Shown here: piece after piece, positions 23,557 through 34,290 of the stretch | How the letters are laid out: each line of letters starts with the position of its first letter | Numbering within the stretch: position 1 is the first letter of the stretch | From: Trematomus loennbergii | Lineage: Eukaryota; Chordata; Actinopteri; Perciformes; Nototheniidae | Direction of reading: 5' to 3' | NCBI GenBank assembly: GCA_012861695.1 | Contig: JAAOOA010000334.1 | Span: 444,501 to 508,500 of the forward strand | DNA length: 64,000 nucleotides | The notes under the pieces: model-generated | The model's database searches: none | The model's input: only the letters and a program-made list of their open reading frames with translations | Told to the model about the DNA's origin: nothing | Position numbers and translations under genes: made by a program

Positions 23557-26500
23557 TCAGTGGAGCTCTTCGGTCTCGAACTCCTCCACGAACACCCGGT
23601 TCTGGGGAATGTCCTCGAACTGGGTCAAAAGTTCTCTCCGGACCGTTGGGATGGATTTATACTCGGGCGATGTTGGGTGTTCGTCGACCGTCTGCAGCTT
23701 CATGTGAGGGACGTCTTCTGGAGGCGATACGACTTTCCTCCTCTGGTGAGGAGTCTTGTCTCGGGGCCTCAAGTCGGTTTGAAGTGTTTGGAAGCTGTGA
23801 TGATCCACGCTGAACGGAAACACCAGCTTACAGGAACCAGAGCAGGCTCGCAGCTGCACGTCGACCTCCACCTGGAGACGGGGGAAACATGTTATTCCTC
23901 TATAACGTCAACTCTTAGTTACCATAAGCTGTCTTTGGCTCTTTTCTGCTGGGGGACGAATAAAGGTTTTCTGATTCTGAACATTTCAACTGTATTGATT
24001 CATGTCTTCCTAGTCAAATGTGCCATATATGAAATAAGCAAACGTTAGCTTTGATAACAGTAGTTTGTTTTGACATTTCTCTTACCTCTGTTCGATATAA
24101 GTCCACTAATTGTTTCTGGACGTCTCGTTCACCTCCTTGAGTTTCAGCGACAACTTGGACGAACGTTTTCGGAGCGACGTTAGGTTCAACGCCAACACTT
24201 CGCTTTGTTCCACGAACTTCAGCTCTGAAACTGGAGACCAATACAGACAGCATTAGTTTATACAGGGGGGTCAAACTCAATTTCATCTCGGGCCACATTA
24301 GCATCATGGTAGCACTCAAAGGGCCAGTTTTATATATAAGACTATATAAAAATACATATATAAATATTTAATATATGTATTATATACATGATTGCCTCTG
24401 CATTGGATTATTATCAGATAGGGTAATAACTTCATAATTAACTACGTCTGAAAGCAGAAGTCTAGGGCCAATAATTGCAAGTCTCTTCAGGGAGAATGTC
24501 ACAAAATGAGATGCATTGTGGGACATGTAGTTTATGGGCAACGTGCTTCTGTAAATCGGCATGTAACCGTATAATAAACATATTATATTCTTTCAGAGCT
24601 CTTGCAGGGCCACATGAAATGAAGTCACGGGCCGGATTTGGCCCCCGGGCCTTGAGTTTGACACCCCTGGTTTAAATCATCCTATCTTTATTATACAGAT
24701 TATATGGATATGGATTATATTATATTATATGGATTAAATGTCATCGTCAGCATGAAAAAACCTGTGTGTTAATATGTGGAGATGATCCTGCTGAACTACA
24801 CGTGTACATTTCATCAAAGCTTGTTTGACACAGAGATTATGTTCTTCAATAACCCAAAATCACACGGAGGAATCCCATTGGACCAGGGAGATGCTGCCTT
24901 CAGGGTCCAACACAGAAATACGACATCCCTGCACCAGTCTACCAAAACATACCAGGGACTACAGATGAGAAATAGCCTCTTGAATAACTCTGGCACATGT
25001 AAAGAAATGTTGATTAATGCACTGTGTCTCACATATCTGCTGACGAGGAATCTCCGGTTGTGGTTGTAGACGCGTGTCATGGCCGCCATGGACTTCTCAG
25101 TCGCGTCTTCGTGAATCTTTACTGTTTTACACAGTTTTGTTAGTTTCCTCTCCACCTTGCTCTCCATCTGTGAGATCAAACCTTGCAGCCTGCAGCCGGA
25201 GGGGCATTTAGAAACCTGTAAAAGAGAAACACGAGGGTCAACATCCCAATCAGAATCACTTTATTAGTCCCACTGAGTGAATTATATACTTTCATAACTG
25301 TGTTTTCAATATCTGCCATGTGTATGAAGTCGGTCCCATCCAAAGAAAAGTACTATAGACGGTAAATATAGAAAAACATTTTCCCTTTGAGACTTTTTTC
25401 TCCAGCCAGATTACAGAAAGACTCTCTGTACAAACTGACTTGTGTATTTGAAACTGATTATAATTTTGTAAATCCAAAAGGAAATAAAATGAAGTGTCAG
25501 CATGGGTATGACACACTATATCACGGAAAATAAAAATGCTAACTGAATAATAAGTAACATTTCTTTATATAGAATATCAGATATATAGTTTTAACCTGTT
25601 AAGCCCCGAGCCTGTTTTTCATGTTTCAGGCTCGAAAATGACATGCCAAAACAAATGACTACAACTTCACTTCTAAAAGGGTTATATGAATAATTTCTCA
25701 AAGCAAGGTTACATCTGTGAGTTGGATGTAGAAGTGTCAGAATCAATATAGAATTTTCTCAGTCAGAGTAAATTCAGATGGAACATAGTAAAAAAAGGTA
25801 AATTCTTACCTCCGCCTAAAGAAAAACACATTACTTATAGTGAAAACCACCCTTGAATGATGGGATGGTAGACTAAAAGCTTTAGGAATCCAAACTATAA
25901 CATATAATAAGTACCCTGTATCAAGATTGAGGCAAAACAAGTTAAATTGAACCTTTTTAGAGAGGTTTAGCAAAACCAAGTTCCAGGCGGAATAAGCTTT
26001 CGGCACATTTGGGTACATCTGGTTCCATCAGTGCCATTTGACCTTTTTCAGGTACCAGACTATAAAAATGATGTAGTACATTGAATGATCACCATAGGTA
26101 TTCATTTCATCCAAAGAAAAAAGAATTCAAAGAAAAAGAATTAATAAAAAATAAAAAATAAAGACCCGCCGACGGGGGCTTTGGGGCTTAACAGGTTAAA
26201 ATACATGATATCATTTTATAATACAATTTTACAAACAAATATCACAATCTGCCTGATCTTAACATAAGAGGCACATCATAAGCAAAAACTATGAATACAA
26301 AAATATCAATAATCTCCATCTTTTGGAAAAGCAACGTCAGAAAAACACTTTTTGGGGATTTATAAGGACATTTTAAAATCTATATATATATCTGTATTTT
26401 ATAAATAAATGTAGCCTTTTGTTGTGGTTGTCTTTGGACTTTATTACCATGTGCCTTCTAGGATATTTTCAAGACTAAATACGTGGATTAACAAAAATAC

Positions 26501-26877
26501 TATGTTGGTATACTCATGATATACAAATATATCCAGTATTACAGGTGTTTGTAGAGGCTGATGATTTGCTGTCAAACTAACTCACATTTCAGGTTTTTAT
26601 GTAGATTAATTCTTCAACTAAACTTCACATTTGGGTGAACTTCCACCTCATGAACTATAGTTTGATAACCGTGTGTGTGTGTGTGTGTGTCTCACCCAGT
26701 CGTCGTCTGCACACAGAGGGAGGTGTGTGTGTGTTGTGTGTGTGTGTGTGTGTGTGTGTGTTTCTCACCAGTCGTCGTCTGCACACAGAGGGAGGTGTGT
26801 GTGTGTGCAGCAGTGTTTCTTCATGTGTCTGTGACCTGAGGGCTGGCGGCCATCTTGTCTCTGCAGCCTTGTACAAA
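23557..26877 (-). CDS. Short fibrinogen alpha-like chain, no alphaC region
   Basis: Minus-strand exons 26877-26769, 25215-25033, 24230-24086 and 23871-23557. The signal-peptide exon was not found, so the 5' end is incomplete. Visible: PLCADDDW followed by SKCPSGCRLQGL (first disulfide ring, matching alpha WPFC...DEDW, KCPSGC); a coiled coil ending QLVDLYRTE; RACSGSC (second ring); and a tail with HMKL, YKS and FEDIPQNR, which aligns with alpha just past the coiled coil. It then stops (EELH), with no alphaC connector, alphaC domain or fibrinogen domain. Exon 3 is 183 bp and exon 4 is 145 bp, against 184 and 146 in the neighbouring fga. Exon 2 also lacks one G at its donor. So one base is probably missing in each (in exon 4 near 24127). 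Ring cysteines are all kept. The knob position reads PSGHRH with no Arg before Gly. It may be a functional truncated paralog or a young pseudogene. Confidence 0.7.
24263..24669. mobile_element. hAT-type MITE, copy 1
   Basis: Ends read CAGGGGGGTCAAACTCAATT and TTGAGTTTGACACCCCTG, the CAGGGGTGTCAAACT terminal repeat of a hAT family. Matches the element at 55646-56039. The 8-bp target duplication is no longer clear. Sits in an intron of the alpha-like gene. Confidence 0.75.
25591..26199. mobile_element. MITE with TTAACCTGTTAAGCCCC ends
   Basis: Left end TTAACCTGTTAAGCCCCGAG, right end GGGGCTTAACAGGTTAA, inverted to each other, possibly with TTAA as target site. About 610 bp, no coding sequence. 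Lies in intron 2 of the alpha-like gene. Confidence 0.65.
26675..26810. repeat. Tandem duplication of exon end, donor and GT tract
   Basis: About 72 bp is duplicated: the end of exon 2 of the alpha-like gene (minus strand tgtgcagacgacgactgg), its donor and a GT tract occur at 26692-26736 and again at 26764-26810. The copy nearer the exon start has ACTG|GTGAGA; the other has ACTGG|GTGAGA, which keeps the expected tryptophan codon. Confidence 0.8.
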
Positions 26878-27016
26878 CTGCAGAGAAAATAAATAAATAA
26901 AATAAATAATTGAGGTCAGCGCACCTTGGACCGGCCTCCAAATCAAACATGAGATAAGATGTGCAGTCGTGTTGTAAGAGAGGACACGCGGAAAACACTT
27001 TATTTGAAATTAACAA

Positions 27017-28260
27017 ACAAGTTGAACCAACATGAACTCAGTTTACTTTCTAAAGAATCACTTTAATATCCAACGTTTTCTCATCAACATGGGATGAAAT
27101 TACTTTTTGAGTAATTCTCAATCTGCTTAAGAACCAGGTATAACAACATATATAAACATTTACATAAAGAAGTGCACGTTGTAGTTTCATACCTAAATAA
27201 ATGCATTTTTCACCAAGTTTATGTGACTAATATTTGGCATATCACATTATTTTAGAACAGTTCTGGGTTTAATTCTCAAAAACAATGTTAAATATGAGTC
27301 GGTTTAAAATGTGGAAACACATTTGTAAGCAAGGTAATTCACTACTAACATAAATGTTGATTTTTAACAATTACAATTCTGTCGTTAAAATACATTTTGA
27401 TAAGTATTAATTCTGTACGAAAACTTCAAATATTCTTGATCTAATTTAGTCTTCCAGCAAAGTATTTAAAGAGTTCATTTATTGTATTTGATAGAATAAT
27501 ATGTAAATATATAATTTAAGTATATTTATATGGCATAAGTTTTTAATAATTTATATATATTTTGTATTAATTAAGAATAATGCAGACAAGTGCGTTTATT
27601 TAAAATATGTATTTATGTATTACTTCCCACTTCTAATAAAACATATAAAATGTGATCAACCTTAAATTAGATTATTATTAAAGTGCCTTTTAAAATGACG
27701 AACATGTTTTATTTGAATTTGGAAGACAATAAAAGCCTTTAAATAAAAATATGTATTAAAAAAATATATATTTATCAAACATTTTTTATTGATTCTCTAG
27801 ATAATATTTTCACGTCTACTCAATCATAATGAAATGTTTTTGGTATGTTTGAAAATATTGAAACCCGTGTTAGTTTGTGTTAGTTCAATGACGGCACACA
27901 CCACAGCAGCTGAAGTGAACATTTGATCTTTATTGATTTGCACGAGTTCATCGCTCCGTACAAAGTTGAGAAACAGGGAAAATATTGGGAACACTTTGTG
28001 ATTTCCCACAAACTCTTCTGGGATCAACAGGTCGATGAAATTTACACAATCAGGAAGAATAAACACGGACAGACCAACAGTCTGAAATGTACGTCCTACT
28101 TTAAGCTTTTCTCTAGTCCTGCCTTGCTGTCTTAGAGTTTAAATAAAAGATTGTACATTCAAACAAAAGCCAAATGCATATTAATATGGTATCATGTGAC
28201 ATTTACTAGCAACATATTGTTAAATTATTTAGACTTTAGAATAAATCCCATTTAAGCAAT
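27017..28260. other. AT-rich gap between the two alpha genes
   Basis: The signal-peptide exon of the alpha-like gene should lie here. The best minus-strand candidate is a short frame starting at about 27922 (MFTSAAVVCAVI), too weak to call. The strongest feature is a reverse AATAAA at 27929-27934. Confidence 0.4.
27929..27934 (-). terminator. fga: Possible fga polyadenylation signal
   Basis: A minus-strand AATAAA about 705 bases beyond the fga stop. If used, the 3' UTR would include the degenerate copies of the last exon at 28270-28620. Confidence 0.35.
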
Positions 28261-28269
28261 CGCCCGGCA

Positions 28270-28620
28270 ACGGTTTTTCAGGCTGTTATTGCTTTAAACA
28301 TTTTTATCAGTGTCTAATCAAAAAGCCGCTGATCTGACGGACATTTGCCGGTTTGAACATCAACGTATGGTGCGTTTTTTAAGGGGATTTATGCGATTTA
28401 AAGTTTTGCCATGTTTTCTCATGCTTACAATTACAATTTTTTGTAATTTGCCGATTGAAATGTCTTCCACGCGCCTTCGTTTGCAGCTACGTACTGCACG
28501 GGTCGTACATTCCTCGATATGATACATCTCGTTAAGTTAGCAGCCTGAAAGTTGTTGTATTTTATCTCAGCATCTAATTAAAAAACGTCGATCTGATGAA
28601 CATTAAAATCCCGTTTAAGT
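28270..28620 (-). pseudogene. Degenerate copies of the fga 3' end
   Basis: On the minus strand, 28430-28560 translates to a decayed version of the end of the alphaE domain (FQAANL..., VAANEGAWKTFQSANYKKL), aligned with CQAANLNG and VANGVVWETFKPTNYSLKK of the true exon at about 28680-28812. Fragments of the sequence round the stop codon (tctaa..aaaa..cgatctga.gaacatt) occur at about 28313, 28571 and 28637, and a further piece at 28272-28305. So the end of the last exon was copied more than once and has since decayed. Confidence 0.7.
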
Positions 28621-28638
28621 TAGCCGTATTATTGATGT

Positions 28639-31600
28639 CTAAAAAGCTGCCGACCTGATGAACATTTGAACCTTTTTCAGACTGTAATTCGTCGGTTTAA
28701 ACGTCTCCCACACAACTCCGTTAGCAACTCCGTACGGCGCGGTTTTCTCCGGTTCGTACGCGCCATTATAATAAACCCCGTTGAGGTTAGCCGCCTGACA
28801 GTCGTTGTACCACCATCCTCCGCCATACATCTCCGCGCAACTCCCCTCTGACTTATCGTTATCTTTATCAAAGGTGCTGAACTTCATCCCGTTGTGCGAC
28901 GACGTTAGCGCGTCCCCGGCGTCTCCCGTGTACCCGGAAACGTGAATTGGATACCCTTCGTCTTCAGAACCGACTCTGATCGTGAACTCTGCGTTAGCTA
29001 CGCCTCCTTCCCAATCCTCCAGCTCCACTTTCAGCATGTTCTCGCCCTGATTCGTCAGCAGGTGGAGGTTCTGGTTTCCGATCCAGAACTCCCCGCTTCC
29101 CGTCGCGTCAACGGACCCGAAAGCGTGCGATACTCGGCCCAGGATCGGTTGAAGCTTAGCGCGCTGTTCTCTCAGCTGGACTAACACCCACCCTCCCATT
29201 ATCCCCTCCTGCTGGCAGTAAACCTCCACCAGCTGGGGGGAGTCTTGGCCTCCAGGTCTGATCGTAAAAAGGCCGCTCGTTTCTCCGTTCAGATGCTTCC
29301 TGTGGGCGTCGACACAATCTGCAGACAGAGGGGGAAACCGCAGACCGCCAGTTAGCTTGGAGCGCTTCGGCTAGCTTAAATTTACTGCAGTTAATGGTCG
29401 CGTTCTTGCAAGACGGCAACCCATTTCTGTCAATCTGATACACATTTTTGTCCGTCTTCGGCCCTAAAAGCAACCTCTAAAACAAGTATTTGTCTGTGAA
29501 CGCTTAAAAGTACTTAATGGGCTAACGGTCACTCTTTCTGCTAACACGAACCATTGAGTAGCTTTAATGTACTGTGCTAACGGTAGCTGGAACTGCAACA
29601 TGACAAACTAATGTTATCTACAAATCAACATTGATTATATGATTGTTTTGAGGCAGGCAGGTTATGAAAGTGTATTTGAACAGTGGTTTTGTCGGGGGAA
29701 ATTTGACGCTAATGCTTACTTTAATACTTTATGTATTTGAAATACAATTACATGTACCCCAGTCAAAAGAGTGCTAACAGCTTTCACTGCTAAATGACTT
29801 TTGTCCCAATAAACTCGTGCAAATTCTTCTTCAGATTTATTCATATTTGATGTCCAGAAATACCTCAAAAACACACCAATACATCAAACAGAACATCTTG
29901 AATCTCTAGCATTAAACAATAAATTCCTGTGTTCACTTCATATTTTCGGTACATAAGGCTAGCTGATGCTAACATCTAGCGTTTTTTTTTTTTTTAAAGG
30001 TTTTTACTCCACGTCCGATGTTTTGGTACCTTTTCCTATATACCCGGCCTCCCGCTCCGTACGCACGCTCTTCACACTGCGGGCGTTGAAATCGGGAACG
30101 TCGTCATCGGCGAGATGCGTCGTGAACCCGCCGAGGTCAGCGCCAAAGTCGCCAAACGGATTCCCGGAAAACCCGCTTTTGGTGTCTAAAAGGCTTCCTT
30201 TGGTGCCGCCGGCTTGGACGATTTTAGACAAAGAGGAAGAGGAGGAAGAAGAGGAGGAGGAAGAAGTGTGTGTGAGGCTGGGGAAAAGAGAGCTGGATCC
30301 TCCCTGGGAGAAGTCGGTCATTGATTGGCATTCGGGGCCTCCCTCCATCACTTCCTCCACTCTTTCCACCGGACCATCTTTGGTTTGAACCACGGTTCTC
30401 CGGGTGCTCTTGGTGCAGGTGATGTGAGTGCTCGTGCTCGTACTCGGCTGTCGGAAACCATCGCCGCCACCCAAGAAATCGTTTCCTCCGAGATTGGTGA
30501 TAGAGGAAGAGGAAGAGGAGAGGAGGAAGTGAAGGAAGTACCTGGGGCCTTGGAGATGGTGGCGGGGGAAGAACTGGAGCCCTCCAACTCCAGGATCAAA
30601 TTCACCGTGTTCACCTGGGAACGGAGAGGAAGCATGAGTGTTTGGCTCCAGTTGAATTGTGGCATTAAGGGTTTGAAATAGATGTGATAATGCCCCCAAG
30701 CTATATAAGAAAATATTGGTACTAAATAAAAAAGTATTCTAGTTCGTTTGGAAATATCCTAAATAATTAACTTTTTTCAAAAAATATATAAATCGTATAA
30801 AATAACAAAATGTCTTATATCAGTGTTTTTTCTTTTTCATGGGATTTGTTCAAAATGCCAAAATGAAAGTGAAGTGTGCAAGATGACGTCGAGGAAAGGA
30901 AGCTCTTACGTCGGGGAACATGTCTTCTTTCTGCTGAGCCATCGCCGGGCCAGTCAGTCCTGATTTATAGACGCTGTCCACGATGACGTCCTTCAGCAGG
31001 CGACTCTTCATCACGTACAGCGTTCCCACCTCCCTGATGTTCTGCGCCGCCTGCGAGTCCAGCTGGTCCACCTGCAAGGAAGACGTCTTTATTTAAAAAT
31101 ACTACAAACATGCACAAAAAACCTGCAGAATGATCGGGAATGGTAGAAAACAAATAAAATGTTCTCCATAGGAATGAATGGGAAATCGACTTGAACGGAG
31201 CTCAAAATCGCCCAACTTTGAGGTCATACAGATTCGCCATATTTTAACGGAGAGAGGTGATTCAAAGTTCAATCAGCTCTCCAGATTCTTGTCTTTGTTG
31301 GACTAAACACGTTTTTTGATAGATGGAACCGTTTTCCCGTAATCACAGTTTGAAAGTTGTGAATTGTTCACATTGTTTCAGATTGCTTCAATGGGTGTGA
31401 ATGAGGCGGAATGTTCAGAGTGATGACATCATCACTTAGAGTGTAGAGGGAAATCTCCTGAAAAAAAAAGGATCTTAAACCTGCTCTAAATCCCATAATA
31501 TTCACTCTTTTCACATCATTTAAAATGACTTCAGACGCTGAATTAGTCAGCGTTGTCTCGATGCCTTCATCATATAAAACTGATGGACAAATCCAACCCT

Positions 31601-33660
31601 AAAGAGCCGTTGAGTGACAAAAACTCCAGCGGCCTCGCCCATAGACTCCCATGTTAAATGTTCTACTGGGCCTTCACACAAAACTGCCTCCACGGCCACA
31701 TTTAACACACGCAAATCACACATATGGTTCATAAGGCACTCGGATGCTCACGCCAAATTATTTTATTGTTACTAGTTACGGTTTTCTCAAGAGGAGGCAA
31801 AACTGTCACGGATAAACATCAATAAAGTCACAGCAGTCACCCTGTGCCGGGCAGAGTAGGACACCCACACTTCTACTTATGTTTTAGCACTAGTCGCACA
31901 GTTAACGTTTTTCCTAGGGGTTTTTTCTACTTTAGAAGTTGGATCTTGTATAAATAACATAATTCATCCCCTCGAAGCTTCGAACTGCGTGCACCTTTTA
32001 CCGTAACCTTCGTAAGACACATTTATGTCGTTAAAAAGCTTCTGTCTTTAAAGCCCTCACCTGTTTCTGCAGAGTCACGTAGCTGTCCTGGTCCACGTCG
32101 TACTTGGCGTAGGTTTGGCAGGATCCTTTGCAGGAACGCAGCTTAATGTCGATGTCGATCTGACGGAGGGTTAAAAGAGGTTAAAATAAAAGTGTCTACA
32201 AGCACCAAGTCTGCATGAACTCTGGAGTAAACACATCAACACACCAGGCTGCCGAGATGTGTTTTTTAGATAATTAATTAAAGAAAAACGGACATTAATC
32301 TGACTTTTTCATAAATACTGAAGCAGCTTTTGAGTCATGTCAGGGTTCAGGACTCCGATACAACTTTATAAATACTATAATAACGTATTTCCGGTACCTC
32401 CAGTGGGATTATATATATTCTCCACAACACATATATGAAGGTATATATATATATATTTCCGGTACCTCCAGTGGGATTATATATATTCCCACAACACATA
32501 TATGAAGGTATATATATATTATTTCCGGTACCTCCAGTGGGATTATATATATTCTCCACAACACACATACCATAAATTAAGGTATTATATGAAGGCATAT
32601 ATATATATTTTCATGTACCTCCAGCTGTGTGTTTCTTAGACTTTCCACACTATAAATACCATAAATAAAGGTATTATATGAAGGTATTATGTGAAGGTAT
32701 TTATATTTGTATATATTCAGGTACCTCCGGTGGGATTTTAAATATTATCTGCTGTATACACACACACTATAAATGCAGGTATTATAAAGGTATTAAATGA
32801 AGGAATGTGTGTATTAGTACCTCGAGGCGCTGCATGTCGTCCACCTGGTCCTTCACGCGCTGCTTCAGCGCCGCCAGCACCCCGAGCTGCCGGTCGATCC
32901 GGATCTTCATGGCCGTGATCCTCGTCCGGAGACTCTGAGCCAGGTCGAAGTAGCTGTTGTCGTTTCCTGAGAAATATCATTTACAACAATTATTTAGAAG
33001 ACTTAAAATAATATATAAAAGTATTAATAAATATCTAAGTTATATATAACCCTCCTGACCTGAGTCGATGGTGAGCTTCTCCTTCAGGTAGTCGTAGGTC
33101 TGCTTGGAGACCTGGTCAGCTGACCGGTGTTTGGCCCGGTTCTGATCCAGGAGGCTGCGGATCTTCTCGATTTTCGTCAGCGTGCCGTGGTCGTATTTAT
33201 CCAGAAGACCCTGAATCCTGCAGCCGGACGGACACTTTGAGCCCTGAAATCATAATAACAACATTAATAATAATAAATTGGATTTTTATAGCGCTTTTTC
33301 TAATGCTCAAAGACCCTATCATCGTGTGTTGAATAGGTTTGTGTGCAAGTAAATGGTCTTGAAATGCTAAATTCCGGAACATAGTGACATCACTAGCTTC
33401 CATTGGTTCTAACACATACATGTACGTGATAGGCTAAGGGCGGGACATCTCTAAGTGATAGACCAATCACAACAGAAAGAATGATGATGTTATATCAAAA
33501 CATAAGTCAAATTATATTAAATATGAACCGTACCCATTGTTCGTCGGTGCAGAACGGCCACTCTTTCTCCGTCGCACATTTATCAGATGATCGAGTTCCC
33601 TGCTGCACGGGACGAGCCCCTCGGGGGTCCACAGGGTCGGCCTACACACACACACACACA

Positions 33661-33750
<90 letters not shown>

Positions 33751-34144
33751 ACACACAGAGTTATTAGAAATATATCCAAACATTTGATAAACATTTCTGA
33801 CATCCTTAAAGTAGTTCAGGTCTTAGGAATATGTAACACATGTTTAACAAACCAGGTAACCAAATAGACAGGAATGGAAAATAATTATATTTTCTTAAAT
33901 ATAAGTAAGACCCTTTTTTAATTAATAAAGAGGTAATAAATAATTTAAATGAATGTAACGCCTTTAAAGAGTTTTGAAGGATCTGTAAAACAAAGCAGAT
34001 TATAAAATAAATCCTAACAATTTGTAAATAAAGTTCCCTAAACGTTCAGATAAATCAGATTTCTTTGTGTCAGTCAGATATTTGAAAAAGTCTCACCAGA
34101 GTCGAGGCCACGCATAATAAAGTGAGGAAGACGAGGTTCTTCAT
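28639..34144 (-). CDS. fga: Fibrinogen alpha chain, alphaE form
   Basis: Minus-strand exons 34144-34097, 33641-33534, 33243-33060, 32966-32821, 32159-32061, 31071-30910, 30614-30030 and 29318-28639; about 670 aa. In order: signal peptide (MKNLVFLTLLCVASTL); thrombin site DPR|GARP; WPFC and KCPSGC (first disulfide ring); coiled coil; RSCKGSC (second ring); Ser-rich alphaC region whose CTKSTRRTVVQTKDG and GGPEC carry the alphaC cysteine pair; then the alphaE fibrinogen domain (GEFWIGNQNLHLLT, KVELEDWEGG, GGGWWYNDCQAANLNG, NGVVWETF). A phase-1 donor (AAAAG|GTACCA) at 30030 joins the last exon. Reading through it instead ends at a stop at 30004-30006, a shorter alpha of about 450 aa, matching the known alpha/alphaE alternative. 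One base is missing near 30520, and a short stretch of the last exon (about 29122-29172) is read out of frame between two compensating losses. Confidence 0.93.
29500..29995. other. fga intron 7, nothing recognised
   Basis: The intron between the alphaC exon and the alphaE exon. AT-rich with scattered gctaa words. No repeat end or exon seen. Confidence 0.4.
31140..31740. repeat. Probable dispersed repeat in fga intron 5
   Basis: Wording such as ataggaatgaatgggaaatc and gcctcgcccatagactccca is of the kind dispersed in fish genomes. I see no terminal repeats, so its limits and class are uncertain. Its minus-strand open frame lacks domain features. Confidence 0.35.
32385..32740. repeat. Tandem repeat of about 65-85 bp in fga intron 4
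   Basis: About five imperfect units built on ttccggtacctccagtggga and acaacacatatatgaaggta, joined by (TA)n of varying length. It ends some 80 bases below exon 4. Confidence 0.8.
33643..33757. repeat. fga: CA/GT microsatellite at the fga exon 2 acceptor
   Basis: On the transcribed minus strand this is a GT tract of about 115 bases that runs straight into the acceptor (gtgtgtgtag|GCC at 33641). The microsatellite takes the place of a normal polypyrimidine tract. Confidence 0.9.
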
Positions 34145-34290
34145 CTTTGCGTCTCTTTGGCAGATTTCTTTCTGAATGTTCCTCTGAAGCCGCTGCAGGA
34201 CATTTCTACCCTTCTGCGGGGGGTCAAAGGGCGCTGGCGTGGGGTGTGTTTGTCGTGAACACACACACACTGAACACACACTTACTGGCA
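34145..34290 (-). promoter_or_regulatory. fga: fga 5' UTR and proximal promoter, candidate HNF4-type site
   Basis: Upstream of the ATG at 34144, the plus strand at about 34216-34230 reads ggggggtcaaagggcg. This contains a GGTCAAAGG core like that bound by HNF4, a liver regulator of fibrinogen genes in mammals. No clear TATA box. The site is inferred from its motif alone. Confidence 0.3.

Noticed and set aside
23557..26877. The gene might be fgg
   Set aside because: The CPSGC and RACSGSC spacing, and the short tail with YKS and FEDIPQNR, match alpha. There is no gamma C-terminal domain.
30004..30388. Plus-strand open frames overlapping the fga alphaC exon
   Set aside because: They are shadows of the Ser- and Gly-rich minus-strand coding region.
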